DNA of 64,000 bases, taken from positions 1 through 64,000 of the forward strand of contig NZ_VITI01000002.1 in the NCBI RefSeq assembly GCF_007827795.1, written 5' to 3'. Under the pieces are notes generated by a model. That model made no database searches and had not been told where the DNA came from. It was given only the letters and a program-made list of their open reading frames with translations. The DNA comes from Azospirillum brasilense. Lineage in GTDB: Bacteria > Pseudomonadota > Alphaproteobacteria > Azospirillales > Azospirillaceae. This document shows positions 52,159 through 60,805 of this stretch, piece by piece (within the stretch, counting starts at the first letter, position 1; every line of letters begins with the position of its first letter). Made by a program: the position numbers and the translations under genes.

Positions 52159-52296
52159 GGGGTTCGCCTTTTCCGTCTGCCCGATCCGGACCCGTGTCTC
52201 AGGGCCTTCCACCGGTCTGTTGCCGGAAGGGAGTGCCATGTTCACCGGTTCCCGGTAAAGATGCTGTTAGCCCATGCCCCATTCAGGAGCCGTTCC

Positions 52297-53586
52297 GTGT
52301 CCGAACCGAGCGATCCGCCCCGTTCCCCGTCGCCGCGTCCGGGCCTGCTGGCCCGTGGCGTGGGGAGGCTCGGCGGATTGGCCGCTCAGGCGATGCGCCT
52401 CTATGCGGAGGCCAACGCCCTGGCCTCGGACGGGCTGGCCGTGGAGGCGGAAGCGGCCTACCGCCGCACGCTGGCGCTGAACCCGCGCTTCGCGGAGGCG
52501 CACAACAACCTGGGCAACGTCCTGCGCGCCCTGGACCGCGCGGAGGAGGCGGTGGTGGCCTATCGCGAGGCGCTGGCCTGCGGCCTCGACCATCCGCTGG
52601 TCCATTACAATCTGGCTTCGGCCCTGAAGGCGGCGGGCGACGCGGTGCCGGCCGAGCGGCATTTCCGCCGGGCGCTGGTCGAGGAACCGGCCTATGCCGA
52701 GGCGTTCAACAACCTCGCCAACCTGTTGCGCGACGGCGACCGGCTGACCGAGTCCGCCACCGCCTACCGCCGCGCCCTGGCCCTGCGGCCCGCGTGGGAC
52801 GAGGCGCACGACAACCTGTCCGGCGCCCTCTACCTGCTTCACGAGGAGGGGCGGCACGAGGAGGCGGCATGCTTCGCCCGGCTCTGGCTGCGCGACCATC
52901 CCGACCATCCGGTGGCCCGGCACATCGGCGCCGCGATCGCCGGGCTGGACGCCGAAGAACGGGCGTCCGACGCCTATGTGCGGCAGGTGTTCGACCTGTT
53001 CGCCGGGGAGTTCGACGACAAGCTGCTCGGCGAGCTGGGCTACCGTGCGCCGACGCTGCTCGCGGAGGCGCTGGCCGGGGCGGGGATCGTGGTGGACGGG
53101 TCGCTGGACGTTCTGGACGCCGGTTGCGGCACCGGCCTGTGCGGCCCTTTCCTGCGCGGCCCGGCCCGGCGGCTGGTCGGGGTGGACCTGTCGCCGGGCA
53201 TGCTGGAGCGCGCCGCCGCCCGTGGCCTTTACGACGCGCTGGAGGAGGCGGAACTCGGCGCCTTCCTGTCGGCCCATCCGGCGGCCTTCGACCTGATCGT
53301 GGCCGCCGACGTGCTGTGCTACTTCGGCGCGCTGGACGGGGTGCTGGCGCAGGCCGCCGTGGCGCTGCGTCCCGGTGGGCGGCTGGCCTTCACGGTGGAG
53401 CGGCTGGAGGAGGGCGGGGCGCCCTGGCGGGTCAGCCCGCACGGCCGCTACGCCCATACGGAGGGCCATGTGCGGGACGGCCTGAGCGCCGCAGGGCTGA
53501 CCAACCTGCGCCTCTGCCCGGATACCCTGCGCCATGAGAGCGGTGCGCCGGTGGCCGGGCTGGTGGTGCTGGCGGCGCGGCCCTGA
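52297..53586 (+). CDS. TPR-methyltransferase fusion
   Basis: 429 residues. Four to five TPRs (about 35-220) precede a linker with AYVRQVFDLFAGEFDDKLL and a class I SAM methyltransferase domain (LDVLDAGCGTGLCGPFLRG at about 270-288, LIVAADVLCYFG, VALRPGGRLAFTVE). I choose GTG 52297, which has AGGAG 7 nt upstream; ATG 52261 lacks one. Set among TPR-GT genes, its TPRs may bind the same flagellin or the glycan acceptor, with methylation of sugar or protein as the outcome. The substrate is inference. Confidence 0.85.
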   Translation: MSEPSDPPRSPSPRPGLLARGVGRLGGLAAQAMRLYAEANALASDGLAVEAEAAYRRTLALNPRFAEAHNNLGNVLRALDRAEEAVVAYREALACGLDHPLVHYNLASALKAAGDAVPAERHFRRALVEEPAYAEAFNNLANLLRDGDRLTESATAYRRALALRPAWDEAHDNLSGALYLLHEEGRHEEAACFARLWLRDHPDHPVARHIGAAIAGLDAEERASDAYVRQVFDLFAGEFDDKLLGELGYRAPTLLAEALAGAGIVVDGSLDVLDAGCGTGLCGPFLRGPARRLVGVDLSPGMLERAAARGLYDALEEAELGAFLSAHPAAFDLIVAADVLCYFGALDGVLAQAAVALRPGGRLAFTVERLEEGGAPWRVSPHGRYAHTEGHVRDGLSAAGLTNLRLCPDTLRHESGAPVAGLVVLAARP

Positions 53587-53604
53587 CGAGGCCGCTAGCC
53601 AGCC

Positions 53605-54987
53605 TCAGTCGAGCATCGGCAGGCCGGTCTCGATCCGCACCAGGGCGGCGAGCAGCGGGGCGCCGATGTCGCGGCGGACGAAGTTGCTCGCCCGGTCCGC
53701 GGCGTTGAGCGAGCCCTGGAAGCTCTTGCGCCAGCGGTCGTCGCCGTACATCACCTTCTCCGCCTTGGCCTTCTGGGCGAGCAGGCCGGGACGGCGGCCG
53801 GCGGATTCGTCCACCAGTCGGGTCAGCCGCTTCATCAGCTCGTTGGCGCTGGTCGGGTCGCCGCGCTTCAGCGCCGCCTCGATCAGCTCCGCCAGGGCCT
53901 CGCCGCGGATGTCGAGGTCCTGCACCTGCTCGGCGTAGGACAGCGCCACCGAGGCGTCGGAGCGGCGGGCGATGCGGCCCAGCACCGCCGGGATCGTCCA
54001 AGGATTCTCGTCCTGCACGGTGCGCAGCAGGCCGAGAGCCAGATTGGTGTCGCCCAGCTCCGCCGCGGCGACGGCCAGCTCCGGCGGGCAACAGTCGGTC
54101 TTGGTCTCACGGAATTTGGAAAACTGAGTCTCCACCGTGTTCAGGAACAGGGTGCGGGCCGCCCCCTCCTTGCCAGCGCGCAGCAGAGTCTGGGCGACCA
54201 GACCCAGCTCCCAGCTGCAGTTGCGGGCGGTGGCGTAGGCCTTGGCCTCCTCGGCAAGCTGGCCGGCCAGCGCCATGTCGCCACGCCACGCCGCCGCCTT
54301 GGCGATGTCGGCGAGGTTGTAGATGCGGGTCGAGCATTCCGGGATCTGCCGGGTGATGTCGAGCGCCAGCTGGCTCTGCCCCATCAGGGCGAGCGCGCGG
54401 GCGACGAACAGATCCTGGCCGGCCCCGTCGGACGCCGCACCGCGCCGCACCGCGCTGACGAAGGGCGCGATGATCTCCTTCGACCGCGCGGTGTCGCCGA
54501 TTGTGTTGTAGGCGACGGCCAGCGACAGCCAATCCCAGCGCGCGGCGGTGATCGGCGTCTCCACCGGGGGCAGCATTTCCGCCACGCGGTGCAGGAAGCA
54601 CAGTGAGGTCATCGGCTCGTTGCAGACCAGCGAGCGGATGCGCGAGCGGAACTCGAAGAAGTCGAAGTCGCCGACGAACTGGTTGGTGACGAGCTGAACG
54701 GCCAGCGCGCTGTCCGGATACTTGACGACGATCTCGTTCAGCAGCCGGTCGGCCTCCTTCAGGAATCGGCTTTCCTCGGCGATGTCGTAGGTGTTGTCCG
54801 CCTGCCGGATCATCTGCATCGCCTGGACGAACAGGCGGTTGGCCGGCCCCTGGTCGGGCTGCGGCTGCTGCGCCATCGCCGGAGCGCCGGCCCCTCCCGC
54901 CGCCACGGTGAACGCCGCCAGCGCCACGAGCAGGCTCATGGCGGCGGAGGCGGCAAGACGGCGGGCGAGGGCGGGCAGGATGGCCAT
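53605..54987 (-). CDS. Periplasmic helical-repeat (TPR-like) protein
   Basis: 460 residues with an N-terminal signal peptide (about 1-39, ending APAMAQ). The mature protein is all-helical with TPR-like pairs (VVKYPDSALAVQLVTNQFVG, ELGLVAQTLLRAGKEGAART). Six Cys include CCPPE and CNEP. No catalytic motif. Probably a periplasmic scaffold. It follows the BON lipoprotein gene on the same strand by 23 bp and is likely co-transcribed. Confidence 0.75.
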   Translation of the reverse strand: MAILPALARRLAASAAMSLLVALAAFTVAAGGAGAPAMAQQPQPDQGPANRLFVQAMQMIRQADNTYDIAEESRFLKEADRLLNEIVVKYPDSALAVQLVTNQFVGDFDFFEFRSRIRSLVCNEPMTSLCFLHRVAEMLPPVETPITAARWDWLSLAVAYNTIGDTARSKEIIAPFVSAVRRGAASDGAGQDLFVARALALMGQSQLALDITRQIPECSTRIYNLADIAKAAAWRGDMALAGQLAEEAKAYATARNCSWELGLVAQTLLRAGKEGAARTLFLNTVETQFSKFRETKTDCCPPELAVAAAELGDTNLALGLLRTVQDENPWTIPAVLGRIARRSDASVALSYAEQVQDLDIRGEALAELIEAALKRGDPTSANELMKRLTRLVDESAGRRPGLLAQKAKAEKVMYGDDRWRKSFQGSLNAADRASNFVRRDIGAPLLAALVRIETGLPMLD

Positions 54988-55010
54988 GGCGGTGCGGAAA
55001 CCCTGGTGCG

Positions 55011-55595
55011 CTAGAGGACGCGGGCGTAATTGACGACACGCTGGACGTTCGGCAGCGTGCGGGCGTGCTCGATCACGCGGTCGAGCTCGCCCTGGTGGGT
55101 GGCCAGACCCATGAGATAGACGACTCCGTTGACGGTATCGATGCTGAAATTCTGGCTGTGAATCTGCGAATCGAAGGTGAGCTTCGTGCGCAGCTGCGTG
55201 GTGATCCAGGTGTCGCGGGCGCTGTCCATGATGCCCGAGTCCGTGTCCACCTGGATCTCGTTGATGACTTCCTTGACGCCCTCGACCTGCCAGCACAGGC
55301 GTACGGCGTCGAGGCGCATCTGGGCGTCGGTGGCGCGGCCGGTCAGCAGCACGCGGCCCTGATCGACCGTCAGGCCGATGCGGCTGTGCATCTCCAGCGA
55401 ATGCTGAAACCACAGGTGGTTGATGCGGGCCTTGATCTCGGTGTCCGAGGCGAAGCCGGACAGGCCGCGATGCTCGCTGGCCGCGACGACGGCGGTGCCC
55501 CCGGCGGCGCCCAGCACGACGGGCGCGCAGCCAGACGCAAGACCCGCGACAGCGGCCATCCCGACCAGCGCCCAAAGGCGGCCAAACCCCGACAC
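55011..55595 (-). CDS. BON-domain lipoprotein
   Basis: 194 residues. Starting at GTG 55595 (GGAGG 8 nt upstream) gives an ideal lipoprotein signal peptide ending LASGC (Cys23). Two BON domains follow (IKARINHLWFQHSLEMHSRI and TWITTQLRTKLTFDSQIHSQ), the arrangement of OsmY/DolP-like envelope proteins that bind anionic phospholipid and protect the outer membrane. Longer frames begin with non-coding-like sequence. Likely anchored in the outer membrane. Confidence 0.9.
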   Translation of the reverse strand: MSGFGRLWALVGMAAVAGLASGCAPVVLGAAGGTAVVAASEHRGLSGFASDTEIKARINHLWFQHSLEMHSRIGLTVDQGRVLLTGRATDAQMRLDAVRLCWQVEGVKEVINEIQVDTDSGIMDSARDTWITTQLRTKLTFDSQIHSQNFSIDTVNGVVYLMGLATHQGELDRVIEHARTLPNVQRVVNYARVL

Positions 55596-55760
55596 GCTCT
55601 GCCTCCGATCCCCGGCCCGCCGAAAGAACGGGCGGGCGGAAAAAGTCATGCCGCAGGTGCGTTGGCAATGGGGAATCTTGGGAGTGTCAGGCTTCATCGT
55701 GGTTTTGTCCCAGGGTGATGCACGAATGTTTCACTCGCTGCGAGCGCGAAGGAATCCGGG

Positions 55761-56558
55761 CTAGGCGAAGGGCGCGCGCGTCACAAGACCGGCGATTTCG
55801 CGCGCGAGAACGCGGGCGATCTTCTGCCGCGCCTTGGGGTCGCGCAGGATCGCCTCGTCCTTCGGATTCGACAGGAAGCCGGTTTCCAGCAGAACGGACG
55901 GGACGTCCGGCGCCTTGAGCACCGCGAAGTTGGCCGAGCGCATCGGGTTGTCCAGCAGCGGAATGTCCTTGCCCGCTCCCTTCACGATCGCGTGCCGGGC
56001 CACCAGCGCCGCGTGCCGGGTGTGGCGCGCCGTCAGGTCCAGCAGGATTTCCTTCACGGCCTTCTTGGCGTCCTTCACGTCGACGCCGCCCAGCCGGTCG
56101 ACGGCGTTTTCCTTGTGCGCCAGGGCTGCCGCGAAGGAGTCGGAGCTTTTCTCGGACAGGGTGTAGGCGGACAGGCCGCGGGCCTCGCGGTTGGGCGCGC
56201 TGTCGGCGTGGATGGACACGAACAGGTCGGCCCGCGCTTCGCGCGCCGCATCCACCCGCTCGCCCAGCGACAGGAAGCGGTCGCCGTCGCGGGTCAGCGT
56301 CACCCCCAGCCGGTGCTGCCGGGACAGAAGGCGCCCCACCTCCTGCGCGATGTGCAGGGTGATCTCCTTTTCCTGGGTGCCGCGGACGCCGATGGCGCCG
56401 GGATCGATGCCGCCGTGGCCGGGGTCGAGCACAACCATGCGCTGCCGCGCCGCCGGGCGGGGCTTGGTCTGGGCGCCCGCGGCGTGCGGGAGCAGCAAGG
56501 CGCCGGCCCCGGCGAGGGGGACGGTCAGCGCCAGCTGGAGAAGACGTCTGCGTTCCAT
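55761..56558 (-). CDS. N-acetylmuramoyl-L-alanine amidase
   Basis: 265 residues of the Amidase_3 (AmiC-like) family, which cut the bond between MurNAc and L-Ala during cell separation. Signal sequence MERRRLLQLALTVPLAGAGA has a twin-arginine look. Zn ligands are in DPGHGG (His), GTQEKE (Glu) and SIHADS (His), and the catalytic Glu is in LLETGFLSN. No AMIN domain is present, so it is a short form. Start ATG 56558. Confidence 0.93.
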   Translation of the reverse strand: MERRRLLQLALTVPLAGAGALLLPHAAGAQTKPRPAARQRMVVLDPGHGGIDPGAIGVRGTQEKEITLHIAQEVGRLLSRQHRLGVTLTRDGDRFLSLGERVDAAREARADLFVSIHADSAPNREARGLSAYTLSEKSSDSFAAALAHKENAVDRLGGVDVKDAKKAVKEILLDLTARHTRHAALVARHAIVKGAGKDIPLLDNPMRSANFAVLKAPDVPSVLLETGFLSNPKDEAILRDPKARQKIARVLAREIAGLVTRAPFA

Positions 56559-56817
56559 TCGCCCCTGATTCCGCAAGGAGTTGGGGCCGCCGAAACCAAA
56601 AGTCCTGAGCGCGATCGGAAAGGCGGCGTCCGGCCCGAACAGGCCTGAGGTTGAGCCCAAGGTGTGAGCGTTAACCAATGGGGACGCGCAAAAGGGTTGT
56701 CAAGGCCGGGTGGGTTAGCTCCGCCAATTGTCGCGGCCAAGCCGTCATGAAGGGCGTCGCCACCCTACGAAGATTCGACTCTTTCCAAGAATTCCTTGAT
56801 GATGATGGTCGAAAGCG

Positions 56818-56829
56818 CTAAAATTTTAG
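56818..56829. promoter_or_regulatory. AT-rich palindrome before a small gene
   Basis: CTAAAATTTTAG is a perfect 12-bp palindrome in a GC-rich surrounding, 10 bp before the ribosome binding site of the small gene at 56851. It could be an operator or lie in the leader mRNA. No known regulator match. Confidence 0.35.
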
Positions 56830-56850
56830 AAATAAGCTCGGGAGGTGGCG

Positions 56851-57018
56851 ATGTTGAGGAAAGCCTTGTTCAACATCATCCGGCAGGAGCAGCGCGAGGT
56901 CGAAGACGAACTCGAAAAGGAAGAGCGCCGCACGGCTCCCGACATCGGCCGGGTGGTTGCTTTGCAGCGCGAGGTTACCGACCTGCGGCGCGAACTGGAA
57001 CATTACAGCGACGTCTGA
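56851..57018 (+). CDS. Small coiled-coil protein, unknown
   Basis: 55 residues, MLRKALFNIIRQEQREVEDE then a Glu/Arg-rich stretch and VVALQREVTDLRRELEHYSD, a leucine-heptad coiled coil. GGAGG lies 7 nt upstream and a strong terminator 31 bp downstream, so it looks like a complete one-gene unit despite its size. The function is unknown. Confidence 0.7.
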   Translation: MLRKALFNIIRQEQREVEDELEKEERRTAPDIGRVVALQREVTDLRRELEHYSDV

Positions 57019-57048
57019 TCGCACGAATACGAACAATTCCGTCCACCG

Positions 57049-57082
57049 ACCCCTTTCCTGCACCGGCGGGAAAGGGGTTTTC
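57049..57082 (+). terminator. Intrinsic terminator
   Basis: Perfect 10-bp stem ACCCCTTTCC / GGAAAGGGGT (57049-57058, 57069-57078) followed by TTTTCT. Ends the small coiled-coil gene. Confidence 0.9.
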
Positions 57083-57385
57083 TGTATTCGCATGCGCTCT
57101 GTCGAGCATTGTAGCGGCGCAGCATTGAAATGCTGCATCGCAGCATAATTCTGCTTATTCAATGAGCAGTGATTGAGTCGCGTCCTAAACTATGACTGAA
57201 AATTAATCACGGTCGTGCCCGAAATCGCGGAACCGGTTGATCCAAAGCAATGGGCGCGCCGGACGCGCTTGGCAGACTTCCGGGGTAGCCTGTTTGTCAC
57301 AGGGGCGATTCATCCCATCCGGCCAAGCACATGAACGGGCCGGGGCGGCAGGCTGCGGGACCGGGTGAGACCGACGACGAACCGC
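57083..57385. other. Non-coding gap with clustered palindromes
   Basis: No gene. At 57119-57146 the arms GCAGCAT, ATGCTGC and GCAGCAT are arranged so that the middle arm can pair with either neighbour (TGAA or ATC loop), and CTGCT-N9-AGCAG follows at 57151-57169. The block is AT-richer than the rest. It lies 220-270 bp before a sigma-54 promoter, a normal enhancer distance. Confidence 0.5.
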
Positions 57386-57400
57386 TGGCACGCCGGTTGC
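57386..57400 (+). promoter_or_regulatory. Consensus sigma-54 promoter of the MotA/TolQ-like operon
   Basis: TGGCACGCCGGTTGC matches TGGCACG-N4-TTGC perfectly, with GG and GC at the right spacing. The start is predicted near 57412, leaving a leader of about 37 nt with GGAGG before the first gene. Confidence 0.75.
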
Positions 57401-57448
57401 GGGGTGCCAGTCCGAACGCTCCCTGCTCCCTGGATGGAGGGCTGCCCG

Positions 57449-58192
57449 ATGACGGACGCTGTTTCGGACGCCTTGGCCGAAGACGCCCAGAACGTCCCCG
57501 TTCACTCCCTCGTGCCCACCGTGCGCCGCCGACGCGGCGGCGAATTGACCGCCGGCCTCTCGCTGGTGTCGCAACGCTACCTGCTGCTTCTGCGCTTCGC
57601 GGTCGTCAACGCCGCGGGCTTCGCCCTTCTCGCCGCCGCCTGGGCGGAGGGGCTGATCGACCCCATCGTCGCCACCGACAGCACGCATCTGTGCCTGTTG
57701 ATCCTTTTGGTCTTCCTGGCCGGACTGGCCCTGTCGGCGCAACGCATCCTGCGCACCAGCCGCGAATTGAACCGCGCCAAGGAATTCGACCCCTCCGTCC
57801 CGTCGCGCGCCGCACGCTATCTGGCGGAGGTTCGCGGGCGGGATTCCGGGGCGCGGTCGATCGCCGCGTCGTCCCTGAAGTTCAAGCTGTCGGCGCGCAT
57901 CGGCACGGTGCGGCAGATCTCCTCGACCCTGGTGATCCTCGGTCTGATCGGCACGGTCATCGGCTTCATCATGGCCCTGTCGGGCGTCGACCCGGAGAAG
58001 GCCGGCGACGTCGCCGCCATCGGCCCGATGGTGTCGAAGCTGATCGAGGGCATGGCGGTCGCGCTCTACACCACGCTGGTCGGCGGCGTCCTGAACATCT
58101 GGCTGAACATCAACATCAGCCTGCTTTCGGGCGCCACGGTGAACCTGATCACCGAGATCGTCGCCGTGGGGGAACGCCATGCAGGCCCTTGA
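57449..58192 (+). CDS. MotA/TolQ/ExbB-type proton channel protein
   Basis: 247 residues with four likely membrane helices (about 45-65, 78-97, 160-182, 205-228). The third and fourth (LVILGLIGTVIGFIMALSGV and SKLIEGMAVALYTTLVGGVL) carry the family signature of proton-driven motors such as TolQ, ExbB and MotA. The usual partner (TolR/ExbD/MotB) is not present in standard form; the next two genes are membrane proteins that could take its place. GGAGG before the ATG; overlaps the next gene by 14 bp. Confidence 0.85.
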   Translation: MTDAVSDALAEDAQNVPVHSLVPTVRRRRGGELTAGLSLVSQRYLLLLRFAVVNAAGFALLAAAWAEGLIDPIVATDSTHLCLLILLVFLAGLALSAQRILRTSRELNRAKEFDPSVPSRAARYLAEVRGRDSGARSIAASSLKFKLSARIGTVRQISSTLVILGLIGTVIGFIMALSGVDPEKAGDVAAIGPMVSKLIEGMAVALYTTLVGGVLNIWLNINISLLSGATVNLITEIVAVGERHAGP

Positions 58193-58790
58193 CCAGTTCG
58201 AGGACGACGACGCCGGCACCGTCTTCCGCGACGTCATCACGCTGGCGCTCTGCGGCTTCGTGGCGGTGGTCATCCTGCTGCTTCCCCACATCCGGCCCGA
58301 GGCCAAGCAGGCCGACACGGCCGGCGTCGCGGCGCCCGGCAACGTGATGGTCGAGGCGCGCTGGCCCGACGAGCTGGACGCCGACGTGGACCTGTGGGTG
58401 GAGGCGCCGGGCGACGTGCCGGTCGGCTATTCCAACAAGTCCGGCGTAATCTTCAACCTGCTGCGCGACGATCTCGGCCGCAACGCCGACCCGACGAAAC
58501 TGAATTACGAGACCAGCTACAGCCGCGGCATCCCGCCCGGCGAATACGCGGTGAACCTGCATCTCTACCGCAACAAGGCGACGGTCTTCCCGGTCCCGGT
58601 CACCGTGGTGGTCAGCGCCAAGCGGCCGGACGGCGACAACGCGCGCCAGCTCCTCGCCACCACCGTCCAGCTGGACCGGGAGGGGCAGGAGCTGACCGTC
58701 TTCCGCTTCAAGCTGACGGAGTCCGGCGAATTGGTCGGCGACAGCGTGCACAGCCTTTACAAGCCCCTGCGCAGCGGAAGGAAATCATGA
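58179..58790 (+). CDS. Membrane-anchored periplasmic protein, possible ExbD-like partner
   Basis: 203 residues: one N-terminal helix (about 17-37, RDVITLALCGFVAVVILLLP) and a periplasmic beta-rich domain (about 55-190) with VDLWVEAPGDVPVGYSNKSG and PPGEYAVNLHLYRN, reminiscent of DUF2135-like sandwich domains. Asp18 at the start of the helix is placed like the proton-carrying Asp of ExbD/TolR. Family is otherwise unknown to me. Middle gene of the operon. Confidence 0.7.
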   Translation: MQALDQFEDDDAGTVFRDVITLALCGFVAVVILLLPHIRPEAKQADTAGVAAPGNVMVEARWPDELDADVDLWVEAPGDVPVGYSNKSGVIFNLLRDDLGRNADPTKLNYETSYSRGIPPGEYAVNLHLYRNKATVFPVPVTVVVSAKRPDGDNARQLLATTVQLDREGQELTVFRFKLTESGELVGDSVHSLYKPLRSGRKS

Positions 58791-59308
58791 CCCAACTGCT
58801 CGACTTCCAGGTCGCCGCGGTCGCGCTGGCCGCCACGCTCGCCACCATCGCCATCTGGGCGCCGCGCCGGCTGTGGGTGAAGGTGTCGGCGGTCGCCGTC
58901 TCCATCGGCTTCATGCCGGTCGCCTACGCCGGCATGGCCGACCTGCTGAGCAAGCCGAAGCCTGTCCGCATGGAATGGGCGCAGAGCGCCACCGCCCAGG
59001 CCACCATTCTGGGCGCCCAGATCAAGGAGGGGCAGGGGATCTACCTGTGGCTCCAGTTGGAGGGCGGGGCCGAGCCGCGCTACTACAAGCTGGCCTGGGA
59101 CCAGAAGCTGGCCGAACAGCTCCAGCAGGCGATGCGCGAGGCGGAAAGGAACCGGTCCGGCATGGCGATGACCCTGCCCTTCGAAAACACGCTGGACCCC
59201 GACAAGCCCAAATTCCACGCCCTGCCGCAGCCGCAGCTTCCGGAGAAGAACGGCGAGGAGGGCGGGCCGGGACCGATGGTCTACCGCCATCCCGGCATGG
59301 ACGCCTGA
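58787..59308 (+). CDS. Inner-membrane protein of unknown function
   Basis: 173 residues. Two helices near the N-terminus (about 7-25 and 33-50) precede a soluble domain with QGIYLWLQLEGGAEPRYYKL and a Pro-rich tail. No family match known to me. Start ATG overlaps the preceding stop (ATGA), so all three proteins are probably made together as one complex. Confidence 0.7.
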   Translation: MTQLLDFQVAAVALAATLATIAIWAPRRLWVKVSAVAVSIGFMPVAYAGMADLLSKPKPVRMEWAQSATAQATILGAQIKEGQGIYLWLQLEGGAEPRYYKLAWDQKLAEQLQQAMREAERNRSGMAMTLPFENTLDPDKPKFHALPQPQLPEKNGEEGGPGPMVYRHPGMDA

Positions 59309-59351
59309 AGCCCTGAACTCGACCCGGTCGTGACGCTGGGGGAAGGGGCAC

Positions 59352-59738
59352 TCATCCCAGCTTCACGTACCCCCGCTCGATCACCCGTTCCGCCGCTTCG
59401 AAGACGGCCTGCATCTCCTCGTAGGCGCGGCGGACGCGGGCCAGCTCCTCGATGGCGGCGGCGTCGGGATGGCGGTGATCCGCCACCTTCAACCCGGCCC
59501 GCAGATAGTCGGCCCGCAGCTCCGCCACCCGGACGGCCATGCGCAGGAAGGAGGTCTGGTTGAGGTTGGGAAGCTCGCGCCCCATCACCTCGCAATTCGC
59601 TTCCAGGACCGCCGCTTCCATGTTCTCCAGGAAGTGCATGATCCGGTGCCGCGACGTGCTTTCCGCCGCTTCCGGGGTCAGCAGCTTATCAACCTTGCCC
59701 TTGGCGTATTCGCCGATGATCTTTCCACCCATGCCCAT
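59352..59738 (-). CDS. Helical protein of unknown function
   Basis: 128 residues, MGMGGKIIGEYAKGKVDKLL start, then almost all helix (MHFLENMEAAVLEANCEVMG, EELARVRRAYEEMQAVFEAA). No membrane segment or known motif. GGAGG lies 9 nt before the ATG. It is convergent with the three-gene membrane operon. Confidence 0.65.
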   Translation of the reverse strand: MGMGGKIIGEYAKGKVDKLLTPEAAESTSRHRIMHFLENMEAAVLEANCEVMGRELPNLNQTSFLRMAVRVAELRADYLRAGLKVADHRHPDAAAIEELARVRRAYEEMQAVFEAAERVIERGYVKLG

Positions 59739-59907
59739 GGCTCGCCTCCGCCGTCGGCCCGATGCCGAAACGGCGCATTGTCGCATGGGAATCCTTACCA
59801 AATGCTGCCGGAGGGGCGTTCCGGTATTCCCACATTGCACGATGCATCCCGCGGACGATCGTGCTAGGGAATTCGCCCTTGAGTCCAGGTCGCAATGGTA
59901 GGCGCGC

Positions 59908-60774
59908 ATGTCCGGCACCGGTTCCGAATACATCCTCACCGTCTCGTGCCCCGATGCCGTGGGCATCGTCTATGCCGTGTCGGGCTTCCTGGCCGAGCGG
60001 TCGTGCAACATCATCGACAGCGCGCAGTTCGGCGACCGCGGGACCAATCTGTTCTTCCTGCGCATTCATTTCTCGGCCGCCGCGTCGGGGCCGTCGCAGG
60101 CGGAGCTTCAGGCGGCCTTTGCCGAGCAGGTGGCCGAGCGCTTCGGCATGACCTGGAAGCTGCACGACGCCGGGCGGCGCCAGCGGGTGCTGATCATGGT
60201 GTCGAAGTTCGGGCACTGCCTGAACGACCTGCTGTACCGCTACCGCACCGGTTATCTGCCGATCGAGATCCCGGCCATCGTGTCCAACCACCGCGACTTC
60301 TACCAGCTCGCGGCGTGGCACAACATTCCCTTCCACCATCTGCCGCTGACCAGCGACACCAAGGCCCAGCAGGAGGCCCGTCTGCTGGAGATCGCGGAGC
60401 AGGAGAAGGTCGATCTGGTCGTGCTCGCCCGCTACATGCAGGTGCTGTCCCCGGCCCTGTGCGAACGGATGGCCGGGCGGGTCATCAACATCCACCATTC
60501 CTTCCTGCCCAGCTTCAAGGGCGCCAAGCCGTACCATCAGGCGCACGCCCGCGGCGTGAAGCTGATCGGCGCCACGGCCCACTACGTCACCTCGAACCTC
60601 GACGAGGGGCCGATCATCGAGCAGGAGGCGGAGCGCGTCGATCACACGATGACGCCCGACGACCTGGTGGCCATCGGGCGTGACATCGAGAACATCGTGC
60701 TGGCTAGGGCGGTCCGCTATCACGTCGAACACCGCGTCCTGCTGAACGGCGGACGCACCGTGGTCTTCAAGTAA
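59908..60774 (+). CDS. purU: Formyltetrahydrofolate deformylase
   Basis: 288 residues. It hydrolyses 10-formyl-THF to THF and formate, balancing one-carbon pools. N-terminal ACT domain (YILTVSCPDAVGIVYAVSGF, about 1-85); C-terminal formyltransferase-like domain with RYMQVLSPALC, INIHHSFLPSFKGAKPYHQA (catalytic His) and GATAHYVTSNLDEGPII (catalytic Asp). Full length. Convergent with phyR. Confidence 0.96.
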   Translation: MSGTGSEYILTVSCPDAVGIVYAVSGFLAERSCNIIDSAQFGDRGTNLFFLRIHFSAAASGPSQAELQAAFAEQVAERFGMTWKLHDAGRRQRVLIMVSKFGHCLNDLLYRYRTGYLPIEIPAIVSNHRDFYQLAAWHNIPFHHLPLTSDTKAQQEARLLEIAEQEKVDLVVLARYMQVLSPALCERMAGRVINIHHSFLPSFKGAKPYHQAHARGVKLIGATAHYVTSNLDEGPIIEQEAERVDHTMTPDDLVAIGRDIENIVLARAVRYHVEHRVLLNGGRTVVFK

Positions 60775-60775
60775 C

Positions 60776-60793
60776 GGCTGGGCTTCCCCAGCC
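60776..60793. terminator. Hairpin between purU and phyR
   Basis: GGCTGGG-CTTC-CCCAGCC is a perfect 7-bp stem with a stable tetraloop right after the purU stop codon, facing convergent phyR. No T tract follows, so termination is a guess. Confidence 0.45.
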
Positions 60794-60805
60794 CTCCGCG
60801 GAACC

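Noticed and set aside
52200-52260. TGGCAC on the minus strand before the two-module TPR gene as a sigma-54 promoter
   Set aside because: The following GC lies two bases too far for -24/-12 spacing.
57331-58347. A 338-codon plus-strand frame overlapping the MotA/TolQ-like gene
   Set aside because: Arg/Pro-rich shadow of the true frame, which has clear membrane helices and GGAGG at its start.
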